Under the pieces are notes generated by a model. It searched no databases and had not been told where the DNA came from. It was given only the letters and a program-made list of their open reading frames with translations. The position numbers and the translations under genes were made by a program. Of a DNA stretch of 64,000 nt, positions 23,250-32,600 are shown piece after piece (within the stretch, counting starts at the first letter, position 1; each line of letters begins with the position of its first letter). The stretch covers positions 1 to 64,000 of the forward strand of contig JAJDAD010000035.1 of NCBI GenBank assembly GCA_029262055.1. Direction: 5' to 3'. The DNA is from Candidatus Zhuqueibacterota bacterium. GTDB taxonomy: Bacteria > Zhuqueibacterota > Zhuqueibacteria > Oceanimicrobiales > Oceanimicrobiaceae.

Positions 23250-25559
23250 ATGCTTGAATTACAATATAGCCAGGATGGTTTTTTGCAGCTTTCAGACCCG
23301 GTCGACTTGCCCGAGCTGCTCGATATCCTGATTGTGGGTGGCGGGCCCGGCGGAACTGCCGCTGCGTTCCGTGCCAAAGAGTTGGGTCTGGCCGCTCTGG
23401 TCATCGACTTTGACGATTTGATGAAGCGCATCCGGGACTACGCCAAGGATAAACTGATCATCCCCGCGTTCGGCGGAGGCGATCATCTGGAATTTCCGGA
23501 GGGCGGCAAGCTCATCGCCCGACTGTCCTTTACTGACATCGACAAAGACGATATGTGTGCGCAGTGGAAGCAGCTTTATTATGAATTTTCGGTCCCGGCT
23601 CAAATCGGCGCAGAGCTCACCGGCCTCGAACCGGGGCCCGGGCAAGTGTGGCAAGTCACGATCTGGAACCATAACCTGAGTCAGGAGCAGACCCACCTGG
23701 CGCGGCACGTCATTCTGGCGGTCGGCAAGGGCGTGCCGCGCAGGTTCGACATTCCGGGTAACAGCGACGGAATTGTCTACCGCCTCAGCGAGCCTGACCA
23801 CTATCTCGGCGCCCCGGCCTGTGTTGTCGGTGGTGGCACTTCCGCAGCCGAAGCGGTGATCGCGATCTCCAACGCCAAGGCTGCCTCAGAAGACTCGACA
23901 CCTGTGTTCTGGTCCTATCGTGGACATAGGATGCCACGCGTGTCCAAGGCACTCGCGGACGATTTTTTCGGAGCCTACCTGGGCAATGGCAATGTTAGAT
24001 ACTTTCCAAAAAGCGAGCCAGTGGCCATTGTCACCAGTGCGGCAGGCAGCGAATATCTGGCCATTCGCACCGAATCGGATCCGGAGCAGACGGCGCGCAC
24101 GGAATGTCGCTATCTCGAATTTCCCAAAAAGCGCTGCGTCGCTTGCATCGGCGAAGATATGCCGGAAAAATTCCTGGCATCCATGGCGATTCATCTGCGC
24201 AACGGCGGAACGTCCAGAAAGAAACGCATGACGGTCAATGCCCACCTGGAAACGCAACAACCGGGCGTTTTCGTAATCGGCGATCTGCTCAGTCCCTCCT
24301 ATCTCGAAATAGCGGACTGGGCTCCGGAAAACGCACCGGCCCAGGAGGTAAAACACCGGGGCAACATAAAAGCCGCCCTGTGCGATGGTGTGGCTGTTGT
24401 TGAGCACATCCATCGCAAGCAATCTACCGGCTCTATGTCTGTGCCCACTGTTTCAGCCTCCACAAAAGCAAAGCATGACCAGCCTGTCCCGCCGGAACCA
24501 AAGCCGGAGACACACCCAACGACACCGGCTGGCGAAGCGCTAACCCAGGCCTGTATCAAACGCCTGCTACCCGGGGAGGTCGAGGAAGCAGAATACCCGA
24601 TCAAACCAAATGGCATCACCACCATCGGGCGCGTGGATTGTGATATCTGCCTGCCCGGGGACACCACGCTTTCAGATTTTCATGCGTCGCTGGCCAGTAA
24701 CAGCCAGGGATTTTTTCTGCGCGACGAAGGCAGCAAAACCGGCATCTTCATTAAATCCGCCGCAGGAGTTGCGCGGGAATTGCCACCGGATACAACGATT
24801 AAGGCCGGCGCACAATTCCTCACATTCGTCCTGGTCAACGGTAGCGGTTTTTTGCAGCAGGGTCAAACCGGCAGCCGGCATAGCCTGTCGGACAGATTTA
24901 CCGTATTCGGCCGGGAAGCGGAAGTCGTACTCGACGTCTCCGACCTGTCGCTCTCACGCCGGCACTTCGCGGCAGCAGAGCGAGACGGCTTCCTGGTGCT
25001 AAAAGATCTGGGTAGCGCTAATGGTATTTTCATTAAGATTCGGGATTCCCTGGCAATTGCAGCAGGCGACCGTTTCAGGATTGGCCAGCAACTGTTCTAC
25101 TTGTCACATCCCGGTTACGGAACGCCGGCAGGCGTCGGCACAATGCTGCCACCCGACGACCATCAAAACGGCGAAGCAGGCACGGTCTCACCAACAGTCG
25201 AGCCAGATGCCCTGCTGAACGGCCCGGGCGACCAGCTCCCGGAATCGACGGCACAGACAAGCGCTACGCAAGTCAACGTGTATGTCGAAAATCTGGGCAA
25301 AACCGTAGAAGTCCCGCCCGGCGCAACGCTCTGCCAGGTCGCGGAAAAGTGCGGCTACAAGGTAAAGGTCGAATGTGGCATCGGCGTCTGCGGCAGCGAT
25401 CCGGTTAAAGTGCTGGCGGGCAGCGAGAACCTCAGTTCTCCGAGTGATGAGGAACTGGAAACACTCCCGGATATTTGTGATCTCGAACCCGGGCCATACC
25501 GCCTGGCCTGCAAGGCTGAAGTAACCGGAGATGTCAGAATTGAATTTATGGCAGACTAA
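23250..25559 (+). CDS. Thioredoxin-reductase-like flavoprotein fused to two FHA domains and a ferredoxin domain
   Basis: 769 residues in four modules. Residues about 1-390: two-dinucleotide-binding flavoprotein with ILIVGGGPGGTAAAF (FAD), CVVGGGTSAAEAVIAI (NAD(P)H) and GVFVIGDLLSP (FAD). The redox CxxC of true thioredoxin reductases is not at its usual place. After a Pro/Thr linker come FHA 1 (about 445-520; GRVDCD, SDFHA, but Thr replaces the conserved Asn) and FHA 2 (about 535-620; FGREAE, SRRHF, SANGIF: complete). Residues about 690-769: [2Fe-2S] ferredoxin domain with Cys709, Cys714, Asp717 in place of the third Cys, and Cys754. The likely electron path is NAD(P)H to FAD to iron-sulfur, possibly gated by phosphothreonine binding. 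The overall build is unlike any standard enzyme I know. Confidence 0.9.
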   Translation: MLELQYSQDGFLQLSDPVDLPELLDILIVGGGPGGTAAAFRAKELGLAALVIDFDDLMKRIRDYAKDKLIIPAFGGGDHLEFPEGGKLIARLSFTDIDKDDMCAQWKQLYYEFSVPAQIGAELTGLEPGPGQVWQVTIWNHNLSQEQTHLARHVILAVGKGVPRRFDIPGNSDGIVYRLSEPDHYLGAPACVVGGGTSAAEAVIAISNAKAASEDSTPVFWSYRGHRMPRVSKALADDFFGAYLGNGNVRYFPKSEPVAIVTSAAGSEYLAIRTESDPEQTARTECRYLEFPKKRCVACIGEDMPEKFLASMAIHLRNGGTSRKKRMTVNAHLETQQPGVFVIGDLLSPSYLEIADWAPENAPAQEVKHRGNIKAALCDGVAVVEHIHRKQSTGSMSVPTVSASTKAKHDQPVPPEPKPETHPTTPAGEALTQACIKRLLPGEVEEAEYPIKPNGITTIGRVDCDICLPGDTTLSDFHASLASNSQGFFLRDEGSKTGIFIKSAAGVARELPPDTTIKAGAQFLTFVLVNGSGFLQQGQTGSRHSLSDRFTVFGREAEVVLDVSDLSLSRRHFAAAERDGFLVLKDLGSANGIFIKIRDSLAIAAGDRFRIGQQLFYLSHPGYGTPAGVGTMLPPDDHQNGEAGTVSPTVEPDALLNGPGDQLPESTAQTSATQVNVYVENLGKTVEVPPGATLCQVAEKCGYKVKVECGIGVCGSDPVKVLAGSENLSSPSDEELETLPDICDLEPGPYRLACKAEVTGDVRIEFMAD

Positions 25560-25596
25560 GTCCTCCGCCGACACTGCAGGGGTCAAAACAATATCC

Positions 25597-27003
25597 ATGC
25601 TTGCCACCCCCCTATTGCATGAAATATCTGACAGTAGCGATGCACAGCTCATGAAAATTTCGCGATACAATATCGTCCGTGAACTAGGTGAGGGTGGCAT
25701 GGGCAAGGTCTACCTTGCCGAAGACACCCAACTGAATCGCAAGATTGTCCTGAAAGTGCTGCCACGCTCGGTCGCGGTCCGCAAGACCATCATGGAGCGC
25801 TTCCAACGCGAGGCACGGGCGGCAGCAGCTTTGAAGCATCCCAACATCGTGACTGTCTACGACTTCAATCAATACACCGATGGCCACTACATCGCCATGG
25901 AATATATCGACGGCGTATCTCTGCAGGATCTCCTGGACAAAAAGAAGGTCTTGTCACAGACCAAGGTACTCGACATCGTTCTTCAAGCCGGGCGCGGACT
26001 ACGCAGCGCGCACCAGGCAGGCATCGTTCACCGGGATATTAAACCGGGCAACATTATGATCGATCGCGAGGGCTGGGTCAAAGTGCTCGATTTCGGGCTG
26101 GCAAAGCTGACCGACTTTCAAAGACTCACCAAATACGGCACGCGGATGGGCACCATCCCTTACATGTCTCCGGAACAGGTACGCGGGGAGGAAGTCGACG
26201 AACGCAGCGATATTTTTTCCATGGGAGTCGTCCTGTATCAGCTCCTGACGCAGCGCCTGCCGTTTAACGGTGAAACCGAGGCCGCCCTCATGTACGCCAT
26301 CGCACATAACAGCCCGGAACCCATCGACCGCCAGAAAAGCGGCATCAATGCGGACCTGCAGAGAGTTGTGGGGAAAGCCCTGTACAAGAATCCCGAGCGT
26401 CGCTACCAACACCTCGACCGCTTCTTATCCGACTTAAAGCAGGAAAGAAAACGGGGGCGGCCGCCAAAGACCACAAGCAGCAAGACCCGGTCCCTCAGTC
26501 CATCCGATACCATCCGCATCAGGGCGTTTGACACGGAAACTGCGCGCCCGCGCCTGAGACTGATCGCCAAGGCGGCAACAGCGTTCCTGCTCATCTTCTT
26601 CGCGTGGCTCTCTTTGGCGGACAGCGGACAATTGGCCTGGACGCGGGTATCTTCCGCGGTCGTGACATTTGTCTCGACAAAAATATCGAAAAGCGCCGGA
26701 CAACCAACCTCGGAGCACCTCAGGCAACTGATGCAGATCACCGACACGGAGCTGCTGCTGCGCACGCTCGAACTCTACGAAGAGAAAGCCCTGATTGCGG
26801 TCGACAGAGCAAAAATGAATGCTGAAAAACTGAACGCCAGCTATGTCTTTATCACCAGCTCCGAATCGGTGATAGACGTCTTCCGTGTAAAGAACCGGCA
26901 GTTCCACTCGCTGCGATCGGACATGGCCGTCTCGACCCTGTCAGGAAAATTTCCGGGCAAAGAGATGATCTGGGTGCAGGATTTGGCTGTGGCAGGCAAG
27001 TAA
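25597..27003 (+). CDS. Transmembrane Ser/Thr protein kinase (Hanks type)
   Basis: PknB-like kinase. The catalytic domain begins YNIVRELGEGGMGKVYLAED (P-loop), has the VAIK-equivalent Lys in IVLKVLP, catalytic loop HRDIKPGNIM, Mg motif DFGLAK, activation segment MGTIPYMSPEQVRGEEVDERSDIFSMG. After a basic Ser/Thr juxtamembrane stretch comes one membrane helix (AATAFLLIFFAWLSL) and an exported domain of about 120 residues with no family I recognise. Start is uncertain: ATGs at 25531, 25597 and 25651 are in frame. I list 25597, with a weak AGGGG upstream; 25531 would overlap the previous gene. It probably phosphorylates Thr residues read by the four FHA domains encoded just upstream. Confidence 0.93.
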   Translation: MLATPLLHEISDSSDAQLMKISRYNIVRELGEGGMGKVYLAEDTQLNRKIVLKVLPRSVAVRKTIMERFQREARAAAALKHPNIVTVYDFNQYTDGHYIAMEYIDGVSLQDLLDKKKVLSQTKVLDIVLQAGRGLRSAHQAGIVHRDIKPGNIMIDREGWVKVLDFGLAKLTDFQRLTKYGTRMGTIPYMSPEQVRGEEVDERSDIFSMGVVLYQLLTQRLPFNGETEAALMYAIAHNSPEPIDRQKSGINADLQRVVGKALYKNPERRYQHLDRFLSDLKQERKRGRPPKTTSSKTRSLSPSDTIRIRAFDTETARPRLRLIAKAATAFLLIFFAWLSLADSGQLAWTRVSSAVVTFVSTKISKSAGQPTSEHLRQLMQITDTELLLRTLELYEEKALIAVDRAKMNAEKLNASYVFITSSESVIDVFRVKNRQFHSLRSDMAVSTLSGKFPGKEMIWVQDLAVAGK

Positions 27004-27084
27004 CCGCCGGACCACGGACAAGGTGACTGCCCATGCCGTGTTACTTTTTCTCCGGACTGAGTCCGTGAAAACGCAGGCCCGCTC

Positions 27085-27891
27085 CTAGCGCGCGAGTGAA
27101 ACGGAGAAGCCGCCAGCCGCGATGATGTTCTCCAGCGAGCCGTGATATAATCTGTCCTGGAAATCCTCAGATTCCACCAGATGTTGCGTGATTTCCTGAC
27201 TGTCGCGTGCGATCAGGTGCTTCAATTCCGCCAGGTTCGTCGACCAGCAGAATCCATTGAAAAACTGAAACCCGGCAAACTGCGTCTTGTACAGAGCATT
27301 CGTGGAGTAGCAAGTGCCCAGGTAGAGGTGTTCATGCTTCTCAGCGGCAAACCTATCCACACACGAAGTCATCATGAACATGCCCAGGTTGCGATTGTAG
27401 TAGCCGAGATCATAAAAGGCATAATAGTAGTAGACCAGAACACTGCCTTCAATAAAGAGCGTAGCCAGCCCAACCTCTTGCCCGGTTTCAGTATCCTCGA
27501 AGACCAGGACGTGTGAGATTAGCTGCGAGTTCATAAGCCCGTCGAGACGCGCGTAGGTCATGACGTCTTTGCCGAACTTGATGTCTGCGTAAGTCTTGCA
27601 GAAATCGCGGCGCCGCGGGCTGAAGTCGAATTCATCGCGCGGGACCAAACGATGCCTGATCCCTTTGCATTTGCGTAAAATCCGGCGGTTCTCCGAAGAC
27701 CGGGTGAAAGCCGAAAGCTGGACGCGGATCTGGCGGCACATGTAGTATCTGTCCAGCTCACGGGAAGCGGGCAGAAACCCCTGCGCGAAGATCTGGGACG
27801 GTCTCTCCCCCGCTTCCGGGATGGCCCAGATGGCGTAGGGAAAAATATAGTGCCCGTAGTCAGAGCGGGCTTCGGAGAATAGCACCTTCAT
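27085..27891 (-). CDS. Arginyl/leucyl-tRNA--protein transferase-like (ATE/GNAT fold) protein
   Basis: 268 residues. The second half resembles the ATE C-terminal GNAT domain: LATLFIEGSVLVYYYYAFYDLGYYNRNLGMFMM and HLYLGTCYSTNALYKTQFAGFQFFNG. The N-terminal half has RYYMCRQIRVQLSAFTRSSENRRIL, matching the PVRV-F-SxSQRR region of ATE/Bpt enzymes. The Cys pairs that bind metal in ATE1 are missing. True ATE or Bpt enzymes attach Arg or Leu from charged tRNA to protein N-termini; this divergent relative could use aminoacyl-tRNA for another acceptor. It follows the ATP-grasp gene by 111 bases on the same strand. Confidence 0.7.
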   Translation of the reverse strand: MKVLFSEARSDYGHYIFPYAIWAIPEAGERPSQIFAQGFLPASRELDRYYMCRQIRVQLSAFTRSSENRRILRKCKGIRHRLVPRDEFDFSPRRRDFCKTYADIKFGKDVMTYARLDGLMNSQLISHVLVFEDTETGQEVGLATLFIEGSVLVYYYYAFYDLGYYNRNLGMFMMTSCVDRFAAEKHEHLYLGTCYSTNALYKTQFAGFQFFNGFCWSTNLAELKHLIARDSQEITQHLVESEDFQDRLYHGSLENIIAAGGFSVSLAR

Positions 27892-28002
27892 GAAATATTT
27901 CCTCGTTTGCAGGTTCTCGCGGCCTGATGCCTACGCCGGCACCTGTCACCGGGCCGGTTTGCGTTGCTGCGGAGTGGAGGCGAAGCGGGCATTGACCGCG
28001 GT

Positions 28003-29250
28003 TCACTCCGATCCTGGCGGCCACAGGCTCTTGCCGATGTCGGTTCGGTAGTAGCTGCTCAGGCACCTGATTTTGGCAATGTTATCGTACGCGTTCTCAA
28101 TAGCCTCTTCCAGAGTCGGCTGAATGGACACCACGTCTGCAATTCTGTGACCGTCGAGCGCAAGCGTGCCTGCTGGCGTTTCTGCCACCTGGTTCCACCA
28201 CACGTAGCAATCAAACTCGCCGAGAGCCTCAACGGGGAATTTCGGAGCGGCTATCTGAGTGAAAGGATAGCCATACCCGGCCAGGGTAAGCGAACAAGCA
28301 TACCTGACGTCGTCATTGAACCTGGGCTCGATGGCGCGATTGGTACTCACATCAGCCAGCACCTCCAGCGGATTCTTCAGCATTTTCCAGATGACCGGGC
28401 CGCACGTGACCCCGATACGCACGTTGTATTCCAGTACGTGCCAGCGGTCACGATGACGCATGGCCGTCACTTGCACGGGTCCGTGAAAATTGACTTCGCG
28501 AAACCACGGTAGCAGCGGGTGGAGCAGCTCCCTGGCCAGGCCATACTTGTCGTCATTATCCATTTCCACGATGCCTCCGAGTGGAACACCTGCGAGCACT
28601 CCCATGTTGCCGTCGAAGGCACGTTTGTATTCCAGGTTAGAAACCATCGAGTAGATTTCACCGCCGCTGACAAAAGCGATATGCCCGGCTTCATAACTGT
28701 CGAGATATTCCTGCAAAAAAACTCCTTCGGCATAATCGACTTGCCGCAACCAACTTCGGGTATCCTCCATGGATTCGCACAGGATCGTGTGCACGGGGCT
28801 GGTGGGCGAACACAGCGTGTTCTTAATGACGAACGGCATCGGGTTTTCATCCAGGATCTTCTCGGCTTCCAGGCGATTTTTCGCGACAAAGGCCTTCGGA
28901 TAGGGGATACTGTAGCGAGCACACAAGTCCTTGCCGAAGTGACGGTCGCGCTCCAGCCGTATGCCTTCTTCCGCCGGTGATATAATTGGGATGCCGAGTT
29001 CAAGGAATTCTTCCACCCAATCCGCACGGTTCCAATCGATGGACATGGGGATGACACAGTCGATGGCCAGCTCCCGCAGCAGTTTGCATAGATTAGGGTG
29101 TGCGTCGCTAGCGTACGTCGGGCCGACAATTCCAGGGCCATACCGCCCGCCGTCTCTCGTAAAATAGGTGTGGACTTCTGCGCCTTGCTCGGTCAGAACT
29201 TCCCCAACGCCATGAGCAAACGAACCGACTCCCAAGATCATGATTCGCAA
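28003..29250 (-). CDS. PurD-like ATP-grasp ligase
   Basis: 415 residues with the architecture of phosphoribosylamine-glycine ligase: an N-terminal Rossmann-like domain (RIMILGVGSFAHGVGEVLTEQ), an ATP-grasp core (PFVIKNTLC; GVFLQEYLDSYEAGHIAFVSGGE; WHVLEYNVRIGVTCGP with the metal-binding Glu/Asn) and a C-terminal barrel. It departs from PurD at the phosphate and glycine-binding loops: the GxGGREHA start is absent and NPRxGDPE reads NVRIGVTCG. I therefore think it joins a carboxylate to an amine on another substrate. It sits in tandem with the ATE-like gene, which suggests a two-enzyme amide-forming pathway. Confidence 0.78.
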   Translation of the reverse strand: MRIMILGVGSFAHGVGEVLTEQGAEVHTYFTRDGGRYGPGIVGPTYASDAHPNLCKLLRELAIDCVIPMSIDWNRADWVEEFLELGIPIISPAEEGIRLERDRHFGKDLCARYSIPYPKAFVAKNRLEAEKILDENPMPFVIKNTLCSPTSPVHTILCESMEDTRSWLRQVDYAEGVFLQEYLDSYEAGHIAFVSGGEIYSMVSNLEYKRAFDGNMGVLAGVPLGGIVEMDNDDKYGLARELLHPLLPWFREVNFHGPVQVTAMRHRDRWHVLEYNVRIGVTCGPVIWKMLKNPLEVLADVSTNRAIEPRFNDDVRYACSLTLAGYGYPFTQIAAPKFPVEALGEFDCYVWWNQVAETPAGTLALDGHRIADVVSIQPTLEEAIENAYDNIAKIRCLSSYYRTDIGKSLWPPGSE

Positions 29251-29654
29251 TGGTTGATTTTCCGTTGTTTATTCATCTTACATGAGTGACAATATAGTGG
29301 AAATCTGGTGGATTTCATAGCAGGAAAAATCAAACGTATCGAAATCAACAAGACAACCGGCGTGTCTCATTTTGGGCCTGAGTGGCCTGAGCGGATAAAA
29401 GCCGACTACTCCTTCGGCTTTCAATTCTCAGCCCGACAAAGCACCTTATGAACTTGGTACGACAGCTTAGCTTTGCAGTGCTGCGAGACCATGCTTGTTA
29501 TCTTTTGTTTTGCGCCGGTTTTCAGGTTTCACACCCTTGGGAAGCGAGCTCGCAATGATCAGCGAAAACCGAAGTGACCAATGGTGAAAAGCCCGAATTC
29601 ATAGATCGGCACGGGTTTGGCTCCGGATCATTTACTAATTCAGTCTGGTCAGGA
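29251..29654. other. Intergenic region, no gene seen
   Basis: About 400 bases between the ATP-grasp start and the stop of the subtilase gene, both on the minus strand. It must hold the promoter of the ATP-grasp/ATE-like pair, but I could not assign -35/-10 boxes with confidence. A small hairpin (29398-29421) is listed separately. Confidence 0.5.
29398..29421 (-). terminator. Possible terminator downstream of the secreted-protein block
   Basis: AAAGCCGA (29398-29405) pairs perfectly with TCGGCTTT (29414-29421) across an 8-base loop. On the minus strand the stem runs into TTTTAT. It lies about 230 bases after the stop at 29655, so it is distant for a terminator. Confidence 0.4.
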
Positions 29655-32600
29655 CTATTTCAGTAGGAGCATTTTGCGAGCCCCTTCAAGACGACCCGCT
29701 GCAGTGACACGGTATATGTAAATGCCACTGCTTACAGATTTACCGCGATCGTCAGTACCATTCCAAACTACCGTCTGACCTCCCGAACTTTGAACAGCAT
29801 CAACCAGGGTGCGTACCTCCCGGCCTAGCAGGTCGTAGATACGTAAAACGACCCGGGATGCGGTCGGCAACGCATATCTTATTGTCGTGGCTGGATTGAA
29901 CGGATTCGGGTAGTTCTGCTGCAAGGTAAAGCCGGACGGAACGCCTGATGGGAGATCGTCCTGTACCGCTGTGACTGTCGAGTTCAGACCTACGCCCTCA
30001 ACTGCGCGATAGAATCCGGTGCTGTGGACTCCGGTGTAAAGATCCACCTGACCTGAAGGCCACTCCAGCCTAATCGAATCCGCCACCGCCGCTGCTCCCA
30101 CCCCAAAGTGAACACGTTGGCTATTATGGGAACGATCTCCAGTAGGGCTGCCTGAGACGTGCCGTAATTGCCAGTAGGACTGACCGAAGATATTGGCCTT
30201 GAGCCACACTTTTGTGCCGATTGCGGATTTGTTCGACTGAACGCCCTCGCAAGCAATAGTCAGCCAGCGGTTGTCATTACCGATCTCGTTGCGGTAAAGA
30301 AAGTTGGCATCCGGGGTAGCGTTGTCGGAGGAAGTGTTGGCAATGTACAGGTCGAGGTCGCCGTCATTGTCATAGTCGGCCCAGGCGCAACCACTGGAAC
30401 TCCCGGCATTGGTGGCCAGATTTCCTATCTTGGAATGTGTCAAACGAGTGAAATTTCCTGCCCCATCATTTTCATACATGGAACTGGTTCCGGGTGAAGC
30501 AGAGGCAACGAAAAGGTCGAGATCGCCGTCGTTGTCATAGTCTGCCCAGCCACTACCGATGGAAGGCCCGCCATCGTTGACAATAATTCCGTCCGTAATT
30601 TTCGCAAACAGTCCGGTCTCGTTCACATCATTGCGATAAAGAGCATTATTGGCATTGAAAACACTGAGGTAGACATCCGGATCGCCATCGTTGTCATAGT
30701 CACCCCAGCTTGCTGAAAAACCAAAATCAAATTCCGCCACAATTGGACCACTCGTTAATCGGAGAAAACCGAGATGGCCCCTTTCAGTCAGCAGATTTTG
30801 GAACAAGGCGTTGACTTCCCCACCAATATCAGAACCACTTTTGGGGATAAAGAGGTCCTGATCGCCATCGTTGTCGTAGTCTATCCAACTGCCAACGCCG
30901 CTATTTGCCTGGTTATTTGAACTGAGAAACGCAGCATTATCTCTTGTAAAAACACCGGCGCCATCGTTTACATAAAACAGCTCGGGATTGCCGCGCACGG
31001 CAGGCGGGGAATAGATGTCCAGATCGCCGTCATTGTCGTAGTCCACGAAACTGCTGCTCCAGGTTCCAGTGCTATCCCTGGCAATGTCGCCTGTTGTTAT
31101 TCTCGTAAAAGTGTAATTTGGCGGCCCGTCATTCTGGAATAACAAATTCATCCAAAAGGTTGGCTGCAGTCCGGTGTTGCCGCCCACGCTAACATAGACG
31201 TCCAGGTACCCGTCATTGTTGAAATCTCCCCACGCACTGGCGAATGGACGACTCACCAATTGGTCGATTTCAGGGGAGGTGAACTTGGAAAACGTGCCGT
31301 CGCCATTATTGGTGTACAAAGAAAGGCTCTTCGCGATTGAAAAATTCGATACCATCAAATCGAGATATCCATCGTTATTGTAATCTCCCCAACTGCAGCC
31401 GGTACTGAATTCGCGATCTTCGACCGGAGCTCCGATCGTAATTTGCGTGAAGTGAAACGGAGAATAGGCCATGGTATCATTCAAGCGCAAAACCTCGCGG
31501 CTTTCTCGTTTCAATCCTTCTGCATCGGTGGCGGTGACTTTCCAAAAATATTTGACTCCCGTACCCAACAGGGAGCGATCAATGGAAAACCCGGTGTCCG
31601 CGGATGTGAAAGTCACCGCGTTGGTAAAACTCTCATCTACACCCAGAGCCACTTCATAAGAAACAGGGCTGGAAGAATTCGGATCCGTGGAGCTGCGCCA
31701 GGAGAGTTCGATACTGTTCGGCATGAAGTCCGATTCATTGGGCAAGATCAAGCTAAATGGCAAAGGGTGTTTGATTTCTTCAACTTCCGTCGCCGCTGCA
31801 AACGCATCGATCAGTCCCCAGCCGCGGTCGTTGTCAGGATTCTCGGCATTTCCGGCAGTTTGCTTCAGGGCATCAATAACCTGCATCGGGGTCCAATCTG
31901 GATGAGCTTCAATCAAGAGTGCGGCCGCACCGCTAACCAGTGGCGTTGAAAGCGACGTGCCGTTGGCGAAACGGTACTCGTTGGTTACTCGTCCTCTGGC
32001 CCACAATGTTCTCGCACCGCGCGCGACGACATCAGGTTTAATTCTGCCATCCGCGGTAGGGCCTCGCCCACTGAAACTGGCGACCACGTTGTTCGAGTCC
32101 ACTGCCCCCACAACCAGCATGCTGTCCGCATCAGCCGGCGTCCAGAGGCTGGAAACGCTCGGTCCAAAGTTACCAGAAGCGTTACAGAGCACGATTCCAC
32201 GACTCGCGGCCAGAGAGGCAGCTTGTGATGTCACAGCGGTCCGGCCGTCCAAGTCGGCAATCGTGTAGCCACTACCGTCATCAAAAGTAAGATAAGCCAA
32301 TGAGCTGTTGACCACGTCCGCACCCAGGCTATCCGCCCACTCCAAACCAGCGACCCAATTGTCTTCTTCAAGGCGGGTTTCCAGGAGGAAATCCTCCGTC
32401 TTGGCCAGCAAAATCCGGGCGCCATATGCAGGACCAATCAGGACTCCGGGCTTGAACCCGGCAGCAACGGAAAATGTGCCCGTACCGTGATCATGCTGTT
32501 GCAGTACATCCCCCGGCTCGTTTTTGGTTTCGCCGTCACCAAAGACAAAATCTCGTTCGGCAAAGATGTCCCGGTCGCGCACAGCCTCATGGTCCTTGTT

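Noticed and set aside
23250-24420. Annotation of the flavoprotein part as thioredoxin reductase
   Set aside because: The redox-active CxxC at the NAD(P)H domain is absent; the CVAC present lies in a strand after the second dinucleotide motif.
27040-27075. Small inverted repeat CGGAC/GTCCG between the kinase and ATE-like genes
   Set aside because: The stem is only 5 bp and not followed by a U-tract, so it is not convincing as a terminator.
28003-29250. Straight annotation as purine biosynthesis purD
   Set aside because: Overall architecture fits but the N-terminal GxGGREHA and the NPRxGDPE metal loop are missing or altered, so I call it PurD-like only.
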